Part shown: piece after piece, positions 38,915-48,266 of the stretch | How positions within the stretch are numbered: position 1 is the stretch's first letter | Layout of the letters: each line of letters opens with the position of its first letter | Assembly: GCF_002886045.1 (NCBI RefSeq) | Contig: NZ_CP025791.1 | Span: forward strand, 3,363,001 to 3,427,000 | Reading direction: 5' to 3' | DNA length: 64,000 nucleotides | DNA from: Flavivirga eckloniae | GTDB taxonomy: Bacteria > Bacteroidota > Bacteroidia > Flavobacteriales > Flavobacteriaceae | Position numbers and translations under genes: made by a program | Notes under the pieces: generated by a model | What the model saw: only the letters and a program-made list of their open reading frames with translations | What the model was told of the DNA's origin: nothing | Databases searched by the model: none

Positions 38915-40570
38915 ATGAAAAAAATTCTAGAATTATTAACCTTTTTTATAGTGATCTTAACTATAAGTTCTTGCCAAGATGATGACGATTTTGCATACAC
39001 ACTTTATGCCAGTGATCCACCGTCTGAAGTAAACGCTGCAGTAAATGTATCCAATGATAATTCGGGAGTAGTAACCATAGCACCAAGCGCTGTTGGAGCA
39101 TCCTCTTTTAAGGTGTTCTTTGGAGATCCAAATACAGATTCACCACAAATAGTAGGTCGTAATCAAACAATAACGAAGGTGTACGGTGAAGGAGATTATA
39201 CCATTAAAATTATAGCTGTTGCACCAAATGATAAAACAACAGAAATCACAAAAGATATTTCGGTTTCGCGAACAGCAGTTCTAAATTTAGAAGCGGGGAT
39301 TACAATATCAGAAACCAATCCGTTAGAAGTAACAGTAGCACCAACGGCCACAGATGCTAATGAGTTTGATGTTTTCTTTGGAGAGATGAATAACGAAACA
39401 CCCGTAACTCTAAAAGAAGGTGAAACAACAACATATACCTACAATGCAGGAGGTACTTATACCATACGAGTTGTAGCAAAAGGAGACGGCACGCGAACAG
39501 CAGAGGTTTCCCAAAACATAGCTTTAGAAGGACCAGTTACTGCTGAACCTTTATCCGTTACTTTCGATGATTCTAATATAGATTACAACTTTAATGCTTT
39601 TGGAGGTGCAGCGTACGAAGTAGTAACCAACCCTTTCCTATCTGGAACAAATACCCAAGCATCCATGGTTGCTAAGTTCACGAATAGCGGGGCTGCTTTT
39701 GAGGGTATGACCTACGATCTTCCTACAATTATAGATTTTAGCGGTAGCAATAAAACCATAACGATGAAATTTTACTCGGATGTATCAGTACCTGTACTCT
39801 TGAAATTTGAAGGCGGTGTAAACGGGGAGCGACAAGTAGAAGTTATAGTACAGCATGGAGGTACAGGTTGGGAAAATCTGGTTTTTAACTATGCCGTAAA
39901 TGGTGTTAAAAGTTATATAGATGGTAATCAAGGCTTCGGTGAACCTTTTGTTCCAGAAGGGCAATACGCTAAAATAGCTATGTTCATTGACGGACCAGGA
40001 ACGACATCTGGAACGTTTTACATGGATGATATGGTTCAATCAGACCCAAGTAATAATGGTGGAAACGGAAATGGTTTATCCCTTACTTTCGACGACTCCA
40101 ATATAAACTATAACTTTAATGCCTTTGGAGGCACCGCGTTTGAGGTAGTTACAAACCCGTTTCTCTCAGGGGTAAATACTCAGGCATCTATGGTCGCTAA
40201 GTTTACAAATAGCGGAGCTGCTTTTGAAGGCATGGCCTACGACCTACCGGAAGCTATAGATTTTAGTGGTAGTAATAAAACCATAACGATGAAATTTTAC
40301 TCAGATGTTTCAGTACCCGTACTCTTGAAATTTGAGGGCGGTGTAAACGGAGAACGTCAAGTAGAAGTTATAGTACAGCATGGAGGTACAGGTTGGGAAA
40401 ACTTGGAATTTAACTATGCTGTAAACGGTGTTAAAAGTTACATAGATGGCAATCAGGGCTTTGGGGAACCTTTTGTTCCAGAAGGACAATACGCTAAAAT
40501 AGCCATGTTTATTGATGGACCTGGAACAACGTCTGGAACGTTTTACATGGATGATATGATACAGCAATAA
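38915..40570 (+). CDS. PKD-domain lipoprotein with two tandem C-terminal modules (probable surface glycan-binding protein)
   Basis: A 551-residue lipoprotein, lipobox C20 (TISSC) followed by QDDDD. Two PKD-like Ig modules occupy about 35-118 and 120-208 (FKVFFGDPN... and FDVFFGEMN...). Two beta-rich modules follow (about 213-374 and 388-551). They share roughly 94% identical residues, each running from SxTFDDSNIxYNFNAFGG to GTFYMDDM. No catalytic motif is apparent, and the modules look like carbohydrate-binding beta-sandwiches. Its place after SusCD matches SusE/F-type surface glycan-binding proteins, and PKD proteins are found in laminarin loci of marine flavobacteria. Glycan specificity is inference. 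Confidence 0.82.
   Translation: MKKILELLTFFIVILTISSCQDDDDFAYTLYASDPPSEVNAAVNVSNDNSGVVTIAPSAVGASSFKVFFGDPNTDSPQIVGRNQTITKVYGEGDYTIKIIAVAPNDKTTEITKDISVSRTAVLNLEAGITISETNPLEVTVAPTATDANEFDVFFGEMNNETPVTLKEGETTTYTYNAGGTYTIRVVAKGDGTRTAEVSQNIALEGPVTAEPLSVTFDDSNIDYNFNAFGGAAYEVVTNPFLSGTNTQASMVAKFTNSGAAFEGMTYDLPTIIDFSGSNKTITMKFYSDVSVPVLLKFEGGVNGERQVEVIVQHGGTGWENLVFNYAVNGVKSYIDGNQGFGEPFVPEGQYAKIAMFIDGPGTTSGTFYMDDMVQSDPSNNGGNGNGLSLTFDDSNINYNFNAFGGTAFEVVTNPFLSGVNTQASMVAKFTNSGAAFEGMAYDLPEAIDFSGSNKTITMKFYSDVSVPVLLKFEGGVNGERQVEVIVQHGGTGWENLEFNYAVNGVKSYIDGNQGFGEPFVPEGQYAKIAMFIDGPGTTSGTFYMDDMIQQ
39551..40567 (+). repeat. Intragenic tandem duplication of a ~163-residue module
   Basis: Copy A starts near 39551 and copy B near 40076, offset 525 nt and separated by a short Asn/Gly linker (DPSNNGGNGNG). 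I count about 10 amino-acid differences over 163 positions. The DNA shows many more third-position changes, so the duplication is not very recent, or the copies are held together by selection on the protein. Confidence 0.9.
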
Positions 40571-40697
40571 CCAGCTGTATCGTATCTTAGATAATAAATT
40601 ACAACCACACTAACCGATCAAAAATATACACGAGCACATTTTTCAATTTATTTAAACTTCTTTCAAAAGACAATTAGAAGTATCAAAAAACAATTAT

Positions 40698-43019
40698 ATG
40701 AACATACGGTTTAGATTAATACCATACGTAATAGTAGTATTTACACTTATGAATTGCACGAATACCTTAAGCAACGAAACCAACGTTTCTTTACAGACAG
40801 ATATTATAAGAATAAAGGTCGATTCTCTTTTAAAAATAATGACATTAAAGGAGAAAATCGGTCAGATGAATCAATATAATGGCTTTTGGGATGTTACCGG
40901 GCCAGCACCCACTAGAGGAGGCGATGCCGAAAAAAAATATAACGATCTTAAAAATGGGCTTGTAGGCTCTATGCTCACTGTAAGAGGTGTAAAAGAAGTT
41001 AGAGCAGTTCAAAAAATTGTAGTTGAAGAATCCAGGCTAGGAATTCCTTTAATAATTGGTTTTGATGTTGTACATGGTTATAAAACATTAAGTCCTATAC
41101 CATTAGCAGAAGCTGCAAGTTGGGATTTAGAAGCTATTAAAAAATCGGCTCAAGTTGCAGCAACAGAAGCATCGGCCTCTGGGATAAATTGGACATTTGC
41201 TCCTATGGTAGATATTTCAAGAGACCCACGATGGGGTCGTGTTATGGAAGGTGCCGGAGAAGATCCTTTTTTGGGAAGTAAAATTGCAAAAGCCAGAGTT
41301 GAAGGGTTTCAAGGCACCGATTTATCTGCCAGTAATACAATTGCTGCATGTGCTAAGCATTTTGCAGGGTATGGATTCTCTGAAGCGGGAAAAGAATACA
41401 ATACTGTAGATATAGGAACTTCTACATTACACAATATCGTATTACCACCGTTTAAGGCTGCGGTAGATAGCGATGTTAAAACCATAATGAATTCGTTTAA
41501 CGATCTTAACGGTGTTCCTGCAACTGGAAATGCCTATTTGCAAAGAGATATTTTAAAAGGAAAATGGGGGTTTGAAGGTTTTGTAGTTTCAGATTGGGCA
41601 TCAATAAAAGAGCTTGTAGTTTGGGGGTATGCAAAAAACAATAAAGATGCTGCTAAATTAGCAGTATTGGCAGGATCAGATTTAGATATGGAGTCGCACA
41701 TATATGTTTCAGAATTAGAAAACCTGGTTAATGAAGGTCATGTTGATGAAAAAATTATTGACGATGCCGTGCAAAGAATTTTAACCGTAAAATATGAACT
41801 GGGTTTATTTGACGATCCGTATAGATATTGTGATGAAACACGTGAAAAAGAAGTCATAAATAGTCAAGCAAATCACGAAGCTGTTTTAGATGTGGCAAAA
41901 AAATCTATTGTGCTTTTAAAGAATGAAAATCAAATCCTACCTCTAAAAAAGGAGGGTCAAACCATAGCTTTAATCGGGGCATTAGCCGAGGAGAAAAATA
42001 GTCCTCTGGGAAGTTGGAGAATAGCCTCTAAAGATAGTACAGCAGTGTCTGTATTAGAAGGCATGCAGCAATACACAGGTAATAATTTAATTTACAAAAA
42101 AGGAGCTGATGTTTCTGTTGGTAGTACCAGTTTTATAAACGAAGTTAAAATAAATACCAAGGATAAAAGCGGATTTAAAGAAGCGATCAAAGCTGCTAAA
42201 AAAGCAGACGTTGTTGTTATGGTTTTAGGCGAACATGGTTTTCAAAGCGGAGAAGCCAGAAGTAGAACCGATATAGGATTACCTGGTGTGCAGCAAGAGT
42301 TATTAGAAGCGATACATAAAGTAAACAAGCAGATCGTATTAGTTTTAAATAATGGAAGACCATTAACAATTAATTGGGCTAGCGAAAATATTCCAGCTAT
42401 AGTAGAAGCATGGCAATTAGGATCTCAAACCGGACATGCCGTTGCGCAAGTATTATATGGCGATTATAACCCCAGTGGAAAGTTGCCTATGACGTTCCCG
42501 CGAAATATAGGGCAAATACCTATTTACTACAATCATAAAAATACTGGAAGACCAGAAAACGAATCAGGTACTCCAGACTTTGTATTTTGGACACATTACA
42601 GCGATGTTGAAAATACGCCCCTATACCCTTTTGGATATGGACTAAGCTACACGAGTTTTGAATATAAGAACCTCAATTTAAATAAGCAATCGTTTCAAAT
42701 AAACGAAGACGTTCATGTTTCGGTAGATATTACCAATACGGGCGATTTAAAAGGAAAGGAAGTTGTACAGCTATATATACGAGATTTAGTAGCAAGTGTA
42801 ACGCGACCAGTTAGGGAATTAAAAGGATTTGAATTAGTAGAACTTGAAGCTGGCGAAACAAAAACAGTAAATTTCACCTTAAATAAAAATCTATTAGGCT
42901 TTTATGATAATAATGGGAATTTTATCGTAGAGCCTGGCGATTTTAAAGTTTTTGTAGGAGGGAGTTCTTATGCCGATTTGAGCAAAAGTTTTAAGGTAGC
43001 AAATAACTTACCTCGATAA
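40698..43019 (+). CDS. bglX: Glycoside hydrolase family 3 beta-glucosidase (BglX-like)
   Basis: A 773-residue lipoprotein-type exo-enzyme (lipobox C20, TLMNC), probably periplasmic or outer-membrane attached. The GH3 N-terminal barrel has MTLKEKIGQMNQYNG, GFDVVHGYKT, DPRWGRVMEGAGEDPFL and KHFAGYG; the nucleophile is D299 in GFVVSDWAS. The C-terminal domain has IGLPGVQQELLEAI, and a fibronectin III-like domain ends the protein (VTRPVRELKGFELVEL). It would release glucose from oligosaccharides made by the GH16. It is the last gene of the locus before a terminator. Confidence 0.94.
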   Translation: MNIRFRLIPYVIVVFTLMNCTNTLSNETNVSLQTDIIRIKVDSLLKIMTLKEKIGQMNQYNGFWDVTGPAPTRGGDAEKKYNDLKNGLVGSMLTVRGVKEVRAVQKIVVEESRLGIPLIIGFDVVHGYKTLSPIPLAEAASWDLEAIKKSAQVAATEASASGINWTFAPMVDISRDPRWGRVMEGAGEDPFLGSKIAKARVEGFQGTDLSASNTIAACAKHFAGYGFSEAGKEYNTVDIGTSTLHNIVLPPFKAAVDSDVKTIMNSFNDLNGVPATGNAYLQRDILKGKWGFEGFVVSDWASIKELVVWGYAKNNKDAAKLAVLAGSDLDMESHIYVSELENLVNEGHVDEKIIDDAVQRILTVKYELGLFDDPYRYCDETREKEVINSQANHEAVLDVAKKSIVLLKNENQILPLKKEGQTIALIGALAEEKNSPLGSWRIASKDSTAVSVLEGMQQYTGNNLIYKKGADVSVGSTSFINEVKINTKDKSGFKEAIKAAKKADVVVMVLGEHGFQSGEARSRTDIGLPGVQQELLEAIHKVNKQIVLVLNNGRPLTINWASENIPAIVEAWQLGSQTGHAVAQVLYGDYNPSGKLPMTFPRNIGQIPIYYNHKNTGRPENESGTPDFVFWTHYSDVENTPLYPFGYGLSYTSFEYKNLNLNKQSFQINEDVHVSVDITNTGDLKGKEVVQLYIRDLVASVTRPVRELKGFELVELEAGETKTVNFTLNKNLLGFYDNNGNFIVEPGDFKVFVGGSSYADLSKSFKVANNLPR

Positions 43020-43065
43020 TTTATTAAGCATTAACTAAGACTATTTTATTAGATTTGAATTAGGA

Positions 43066-43118
43066 GAGGCTGTTTCAAAAGTAATTACCATGACTTTTGA
43101 GGCAGTCTCAATTTTTTT
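43066..43118 (+). terminator. Terminator after the GH3 gene
   Basis: A 17-bp imperfect stem (gaggctgtttcaaaagt with acttttgaggcagtctc, several G-U pairs) is followed by a run of Ts. Its stem resembles the one at 46109, so a shared mobile origin is possible. The remaining 280 nt before the next receptor are AT-rich, with no gene. Confidence 0.72.
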
Positions 43119-43400
43119 AATGTTCAAATTTTCGATAAATGCATTTTCTAGAAATAGTAAATCACATTAATTTTATTATAACTTAACAAAAGCGTAATAA
43201 ATTAGTAAGCGTCTATTCTTCTTGTGTTTCGCAATTGCTTTTCATGTAGGCTTTTATGCTAATATTCCTCTTTTTACATGCCGTAATTTCAAATTTTAAA
43301 AACACGTATTTGGTAAATATTTGGTAAAAATCAGTTAATAAAAAGCAATAAGATCTTCAATTAATTTGCAAGACTAATTCAATTAATCTATCAAATAATT

Positions 43401-46088
43401 ATGAAGAGAATAACTCAACTTTTATTAACAGCTGTGGTCTTTTTATCTACTACGGTTATAATGGCTCAAAGTACGGTTACAGGTACTATTATAGATGCCG
43501 AACTTAAAACACCACTACCAGGTGCGAATGTTGTTGAAAAAGGAACAACTAATGGTGTTTCTTCAGACTACAATGGTAACTTTACATTAGAAATTAAAGC
43601 GTCGTCTGGAGAAGTTGTTATTTCGTATATAGGCTATGCTTCTACAACTGTATCGTTTAATGGTAATACAGATTTAGGAACTATTCAATTAACACCAGAT
43701 AATTCACTTGAAGAAATAGTAATTGTAGGAACTGGAGTTATCGATTTAGCAGACGACAGAAATACCCCAGTAGCAGTATCTACTATTAAAGCCTCTCAAA
43801 TTCAAAATAAAATAGGGACTCAAGATATTACAATGACACTTGTAAATACGCCATCTATTTATGTGGCAGGACAAGCAGGCGGATTTGGTGATTCCAGAAT
43901 AAATGTTCGTGGTTTCGATCAAACCAATGTAGGATACTTATTAAATGGACAACCAATTAATGGTATGGAAGATGGGAAAATGTATTGGTCGAACTGGTCT
44001 GGTGTGAATGATATTGCAAGTGTAGTTCAAATTCAGCGTGGTTTAGGGGCGTCTAAATTAGCAATTTCTTCTGTAGGTGGTACCGTTAACTTTGTTACCA
44101 AAACTACCGATAAGCAAGAAGGCGGATATCTATATGCAGGTATTGCAAATAATAATTACATTAAAAATACAGTTCAATATAGCACGGGGAGATCTGAAAA
44201 AGGATGGGGTGCTAGTTTTATGTTGTCGCATTGGCAAGGCGATGGATATAATGAAGGTAATTTTGGTGCAGGCGAAACTTATTTTTTATCTGTGGGCTAT
44301 ACGCCAAACGACAGGCATAATTTCAATTTCTTATTAACAGGAGCGCCTCAGTACCACGATCAGAATTTTACAAAAAGTATTTCAGATTATTTAGAGTACG
44401 GAAGAAGATACAATAATAACTGGGGTACACTAGGTGGTCAATACATGACCGAGAGAAGAAACTTCTATCATAAACCAGTAGCCAATTTAAATTGGGATTT
44501 CAATATTAGTGATAATACAAGCTTATCTACAGTATTATATGCATCTTGGGGACGTGGAGGTGCAACCGGAAACAGAGGGAACCGTATAAGAACAGCCGAA
44601 GGACGAATAGATTATGACGCTATTCATGCATTCAATAACAGCGTGCCAAACGGAGAAGGAGGTTATTTTGCTGCTGGAGGAGGTTATGTAACACGATCTT
44701 CAATGAACTTACATAGCTGGTATGGTATGGTTTCTAATTTAGAAATGCATTTAGGAGAAAACATATCATTAAACCTTGGGGTAGATTTAAGAACATACTA
44801 TGGTGAGCACTTTAGAATTGTAGAAAACTTTCATGGTCTTACATCATGGCAAGAAAATATTCGTTTAAGAGACCAAAACAATAAGCATCAAACCTACGGG
44901 TCTTTTGGAACATATAAAAATGTAATTACATCAGAAGATTTATCCGCTAATCCATGGGCAGTATTATTCCACGATTTTAAAGAAGAAGACAAAATCGCAT
45001 ACAGTAACGATGAGCGTATTTCTTATGGAGGTGTTTTTGGTCAGTTGGAATATACAGGAAAGAAGTTTTCTGCATTTTTTCAAGGCGCTGCTTCAAACCA
45101 ATACCACCAAAGATTCGATCACTACCAATATGCAGACCAATCACTTTTAAATGGAACATCACCTCAATGGACAGGAACTCCATTACCTTCGGGAATAACA
45201 GATGGTGTAGATTCAGAAAAAGTTGATAATTTCGGATTTAATGTAAAAGCCGGGGTAAATTATATAATCAACGATCAACATAACGTATTTTTTAATTCAG
45301 GTTATTATTCACGTCAACCATTCCACGACACCATATACTTAAACTTTACAAATCAAGTAAATCCGTTAACACAAAACGAAACTATTTTTGGTTTAGAAGC
45401 GGGGTATAGCTTTAAAAGCCCAAATTTCTCAGCAAATGTTAACTTATATAGAACCGCATGGACCGATAGGGTTGGTACAGCGTCTGATATTGTAAACGAT
45501 GTAGTTACATACACACAACAAGAAGGTTTAGATCAAATTCATACTGGTGTAGAAGTAGATTTTATAGCTAAACCAATACCGCAATTAAAATTAAACGGAT
45601 TTGTATCTGTTGGCGATTGGGTTTATGATGGTGAAACATTTACAACAGTTTCTGATGAAGATCAAAATATAATCAGTACAGAAACAGAAGATATAGACGG
45701 AGGTAAAGTTGGGGATGCTGCACAATTTACTGTAGGTTTAGGGTTTGATTATCAGATTTTCGAAAGATTTTCTGTAGATGCAGACTGGAGAATGTACGAC
45801 AACTTATATGCTAATGTTGGAGGAACAAAAGAAAACTTAAAACTACCATCTTACGATATAGTAGATATGGGGCTTTCTTATAAAATGTTATTAGGAAAGC
45901 ATAAAGATAAATCATTGAGCTTTAGAGCTAACGTAAATAACCTTTTCTATGAAGTTTATCTTTCAGAATTGTCTACTAATGAAGTCGCTAACCCTGGAGA
46001 CGAAACATTTAAAGGCATAAATGTAGCTAACAGAGGGTACTTTGGTTTAGGTAGAACCTGGAACTTTAGTATGCGATATAAGTTCTAA
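43401..46088 (+). CDS. TonB-dependent receptor, paralogue of the receptor at 22526
   Basis: An 895-residue outer-membrane receptor. Signal peptide to about residue 22 (IMAQ), CarboxypepD_reg-like domain (VTGTIIDAELKTPLPGANV), plug with VIVGTGVIDLADDRNTPVAV, VRGFDQTNVGYLLNGQPING, MYWSNWSGV and SSVGGTVNFVTK, and a barrel ending in WNFSMRYKF. It aligns with the 22526 receptor from end to end, and both lack a SusD. The two bracket the GH16-to-GH3 locus, so they may serve the same nutrient. Substrate unknown. A terminator follows. Confidence 0.93.
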   Translation: MKRITQLLLTAVVFLSTTVIMAQSTVTGTIIDAELKTPLPGANVVEKGTTNGVSSDYNGNFTLEIKASSGEVVISYIGYASTTVSFNGNTDLGTIQLTPDNSLEEIVIVGTGVIDLADDRNTPVAVSTIKASQIQNKIGTQDITMTLVNTPSIYVAGQAGGFGDSRINVRGFDQTNVGYLLNGQPINGMEDGKMYWSNWSGVNDIASVVQIQRGLGASKLAISSVGGTVNFVTKTTDKQEGGYLYAGIANNNYIKNTVQYSTGRSEKGWGASFMLSHWQGDGYNEGNFGAGETYFLSVGYTPNDRHNFNFLLTGAPQYHDQNFTKSISDYLEYGRRYNNNWGTLGGQYMTERRNFYHKPVANLNWDFNISDNTSLSTVLYASWGRGGATGNRGNRIRTAEGRIDYDAIHAFNNSVPNGEGGYFAAGGGYVTRSSMNLHSWYGMVSNLEMHLGENISLNLGVDLRTYYGEHFRIVENFHGLTSWQENIRLRDQNNKHQTYGSFGTYKNVITSEDLSANPWAVLFHDFKEEDKIAYSNDERISYGGVFGQLEYTGKKFSAFFQGAASNQYHQRFDHYQYADQSLLNGTSPQWTGTPLPSGITDGVDSEKVDNFGFNVKAGVNYIINDQHNVFFNSGYYSRQPFHDTIYLNFTNQVNPLTQNETIFGLEAGYSFKSPNFSANVNLYRTAWTDRVGTASDIVNDVVTYTQQEGLDQIHTGVEVDFIAKPIPQLKLNGFVSVGDWVYDGETFTTVSDEDQNIISTETEDIDGGKVGDAAQFTVGLGFDYQIFERFSVDADWRMYDNLYANVGGTKENLKLPSYDIVDMGLSYKMLLGKHKDKSLSFRANVNNLFYEVYLSELSTNEVANPGDETFKGINVANRGYFGLGRTWNFSMRYKF

Positions 46089-46108
46089 AATATAATCCTT
46101 AATTTTTA

Positions 46109-46158
46109 GGGGCTGTCTCAAAAGTCGTTGCGCTTACTTTTGAGACAGCCTCCTTTTT
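46109..46158 (+). terminator. Terminator after the second TonB receptor
   Basis: A perfect 15-bp stem ggctgtctcaaaagt (46111-46125) / acttttgagacagcc (46136-46150) is followed by tccttttttat. The stem sequence is close to that at 43066. Confidence 0.85.
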
Positions 46159-46173
46159 TATGCATATAATCAC

Positions 46174-46181
46174 TACATTTG
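46174..46181 (+). promoter_or_regulatory. Putative -7 box for the small membrane protein gene
   Basis: TACATTTG matches TAnnTTTG and lies 25 nt before the ATG at 46207. No clear -33 TTG is present upstream, where the preceding terminator lies. Confidence 0.4.
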
Positions 46182-46206
46182 CGTGAATCTTTATTAATAA
46201 ACTACC

Positions 46207-46644
46207 ATGTACGAGATTATATTAACATTACATTCTTATTGGGCATATCTAGTCCTTTTAGTATTGATCATAGCAACTGTAAACGCTTTGATAAAATCAT
46301 TTGGAGATAAAGAATACGAAGCCAACGATTTTAGAAAATCACTATTTACTTTAATAGTATCACACATACAATTATTAATAGGATTAATACTCTATTTCGT
46401 GTCTCCAAGGTTTGAACTATGGAGTGAATTAGGAGGTGAAGTCATGAGTAATTCTTTAGCAAGATTATATCTTGTAGAACACCCTTTTGTAAACATTATA
46501 GCTATAGCTTTAATAACCATTGGTTATTCAAAACATAAAAAGAAACTAACATCTAAAGCGAAATTAAAAACAATTGCAATTTTTTATTCCATTGCTTTAA
46601 TATTGTTTTTATCGCGAATTCCTTGGAGTTCTTGGATGGGGTAA
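46207..46644 (+). CDS. Small integral membrane protein (often annotated cytochrome b-like)
   Basis: A 145-residue protein with four predicted hydrophobic helices (about 10-30, 47-67, 88-108, 120-140). Conserved-looking positions include LHSYWAYLVL near the N-terminus, VSHIQLLIGLILYF, EHPFVNIIAIALI and the end SRIPWSSW. Two histidines (in SHIQ and EHP) could be haem ligands, which may explain cytochrome b-like annotations of this family, but I cannot confirm haem binding. It is a single-gene unit between two terminator/repeat regions. Confidence 0.75.
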   Translation: MYEIILTLHSYWAYLVLLVLIIATVNALIKSFGDKEYEANDFRKSLFTLIVSHIQLLIGLILYFVSPRFELWSELGGEVMSNSLARLYLVEHPFVNIIAIALITIGYSKHKKKLTSKAKLKTIAIFYSIALILFLSRIPWSSWMG

Positions 46645-47080
46645 AATAAAACTATCGTTTTTTGTCATTCAGAGCGACTTGTGCTGAGCCTTTCGGCTAT
46701 GCTTAAGATAAACTAAAGTTGAAGCTAGCGAGCCTGCCTGTCGCAGTTATAGTGTACCCACAAATATGGTTGCATATTAAATAATAATTCTACAAAAGCA
46801 GACACTAATTTCACGAATTATCACAAATGGTTCTAAATCTTAAGTTGTTTACAAATAGGTAACATGTATTTACTTATTAATAAATTAAAGTAGAAAAATA
46901 CAATAGAATTAAATTAGGGCTTGGATTGTAAAGACAGACTGAAAGTCTGATTCGTGATTATGAATAGTATAGATGGTCATCCATTATATTGAGGTTAAAT
47001 TCGTGTAAATTTGTGTAATTCGTGGCTTGATCAAAGAGATACGGTTACACGGTAGTTGCCGCATGAAGGAATAATATAAA
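46645..47080. repeat. Intergenic repeats between the membrane protein and the nuclease gene
   Basis: No gene is seen. At 46664 a unit of the dispersed repeat begins (gtcattcagagcgacttgtg), running to about 46749. A second repeat type follows with cacgaattatcacaaat and, near 47000-47025, the related ttcgtgtaaatttgtgtaatt. A small hairpin cagact/agtctg sits near 46935-46950. Confidence 0.55.
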
Positions 47081-48130
47081 TCATTTCACTTCCCTAATAA
47101 CATACACATAAACAGGAAAGTGATCGCTAAAACCATTGCTAAACTCCTTATTAGACCAACTTCTAAAGGGATACCCTTTGTATTTTCCTATTTTGGTTAT
47201 TAAGTAGTTTTTATTAAAAATACCAGCTTTATAAAACCTAAAAGAAGCATAATCTTTTTCAAGTAACGGCTTGGTAACGATAATTTGATCAAACAGACTC
47301 CAGCTATCCCGATAAGCCGTAGTACCTAGTCCGTTTTTATAAAAACGTTCAAAAGGGTTATAAAGGCCTTTTAAGCCCACTTTATTCTTGTCTTTTTTAG
47401 CCTTTAAAACAGTTTTAACACTAGAGTTCGTAGGATCGTCATTTAAATCACCCATAATAAAAATCTTCGCGTAAGGATTTATGACCTGAAGCGAATCTAC
47501 CAAAGACTTACTCAATTTAGCAGCTGCCTTACGTTTGGACCTACTTCTGGCTTCACCACCGCGTCGCGATGGCCAATGGTTAATAATGATATGAATCATT
47601 TCACCATCTAAATCACCGCTCACCAATAACTGGTCTCTGGTGTATATTCGTTTTTTATTCACATCATTGTAAATTTTAAGCTCATGTTTGCTGCGATACA
47701 ATGGAGCAAATAACCTTTTCTGATATAGCAGACCAACATCAATACCCCGCATATCTGGAGAATCAAAATGAACGATACCATAATCCTTATCCACTAACAA
47801 AGAATCGTTAACAAGGTCTTCCAGCACTTCTCGATTTTCAATTTCAGATACCCCAATAATAGCAGGCATATTATGCGTGACTTCATAACCAATATCAGCA
47901 ATAACACGAGCCATATTTCGAATTTTCTTTTTGTACGCTTTAGTACGATTTGTTCTCAATTCCATCATGGGACTGTACTCATCAAGTTTATTCGGGTTGT
48001 TAATGGTATCGAATAAATTTTCCAAATTGTAGAAAGCTATAGTATGAATTTTGAATTCTCTTTCCTGTGAATAAACATGAATCATCCCAAACGATATAAA
48101 GAAAAGAATTACATATGTAAGTTTTTTCAT
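47081..48130 (-). CDS. Exported endonuclease/exonuclease/phosphatase-family protein
   Basis: A 349-residue protein with a signal peptide (IHVYSQ, about 1-21) and an EEP fold. Core motifs are IAFYNLENLFDT (metal/Asn strand), GVSEIENREVLEDLV (catalytic Glu), IINHWPSRRGG (His), IFIMGDLNDDPTNSS (Asp-Asn pair) and FSDHFPVYVYV (terminal Asp-His). The active site looks complete. It is divergent from a TonB receptor/DUF5689 pair with 136 nt between the starts. That grouping, which I recall from other flavobacteria, suggests degradation of extracellular nucleic acid or phosphodiesters (inference). The real substrate could also be a lipid or sugar phosphate. Confidence 0.88.
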   Translation of the reverse strand: MKKLTYVILFFISFGMIHVYSQEREFKIHTIAFYNLENLFDTINNPNKLDEYSPMMELRTNRTKAYKKKIRNMARVIADIGYEVTHNMPAIIGVSEIENREVLEDLVNDSLLVDKDYGIVHFDSPDMRGIDVGLLYQKRLFAPLYRSKHELKIYNDVNKKRIYTRDQLLVSGDLDGEMIHIIINHWPSRRGGEARSRSKRKAAAKLSKSLVDSLQVINPYAKIFIMGDLNDDPTNSSVKTVLKAKKDKNKVGLKGLYNPFERFYKNGLGTTAYRDSWSLFDQIIVTKPLLEKDYASFRFYKAGIFNKNYLITKIGKYKGYPFRSWSNKEFSNGFSDHFPVYVYVIREVK

Positions 48131-48149
48131 ATATTTTTTTGATAAGGTA

Positions 48150-48180
48150 TTGTAAAAAAGAAATCAAAAATATATATTTG
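48150..48180 (+). promoter_or_regulatory. Promoter of the TonB receptor-DUF5689 operon
   Basis: TTG (48150-48152), 20-nt spacer, then TATATTTG (48173-48180): a close fit to the Bacteroidota -33/-7 consensus, about 85 nt ahead of the receptor ATG. On the opposite strand TATTTTTG (48172-48165) could be the -7 box of the nuclease gene, so the region may be bidirectional. Confidence 0.65.
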
Positions 48181-48266
48181 CGCCCAATAAAAAGTAAGAA
48201 ATATCTTTAATTATTATTTATAAAGTAAGTAATGTAATACAAAAAGTAATCCCTCTAATTGAATAA

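Noticed and set aside
48165-48172. Minus-strand TATTTTTG as the nuclease promoter
   Set aside because: The -7 box fits, but the only CAA (TTG on the minus strand) upstream is 12 nt away instead of about 20, so I mention it only within the divergent promoter entry.
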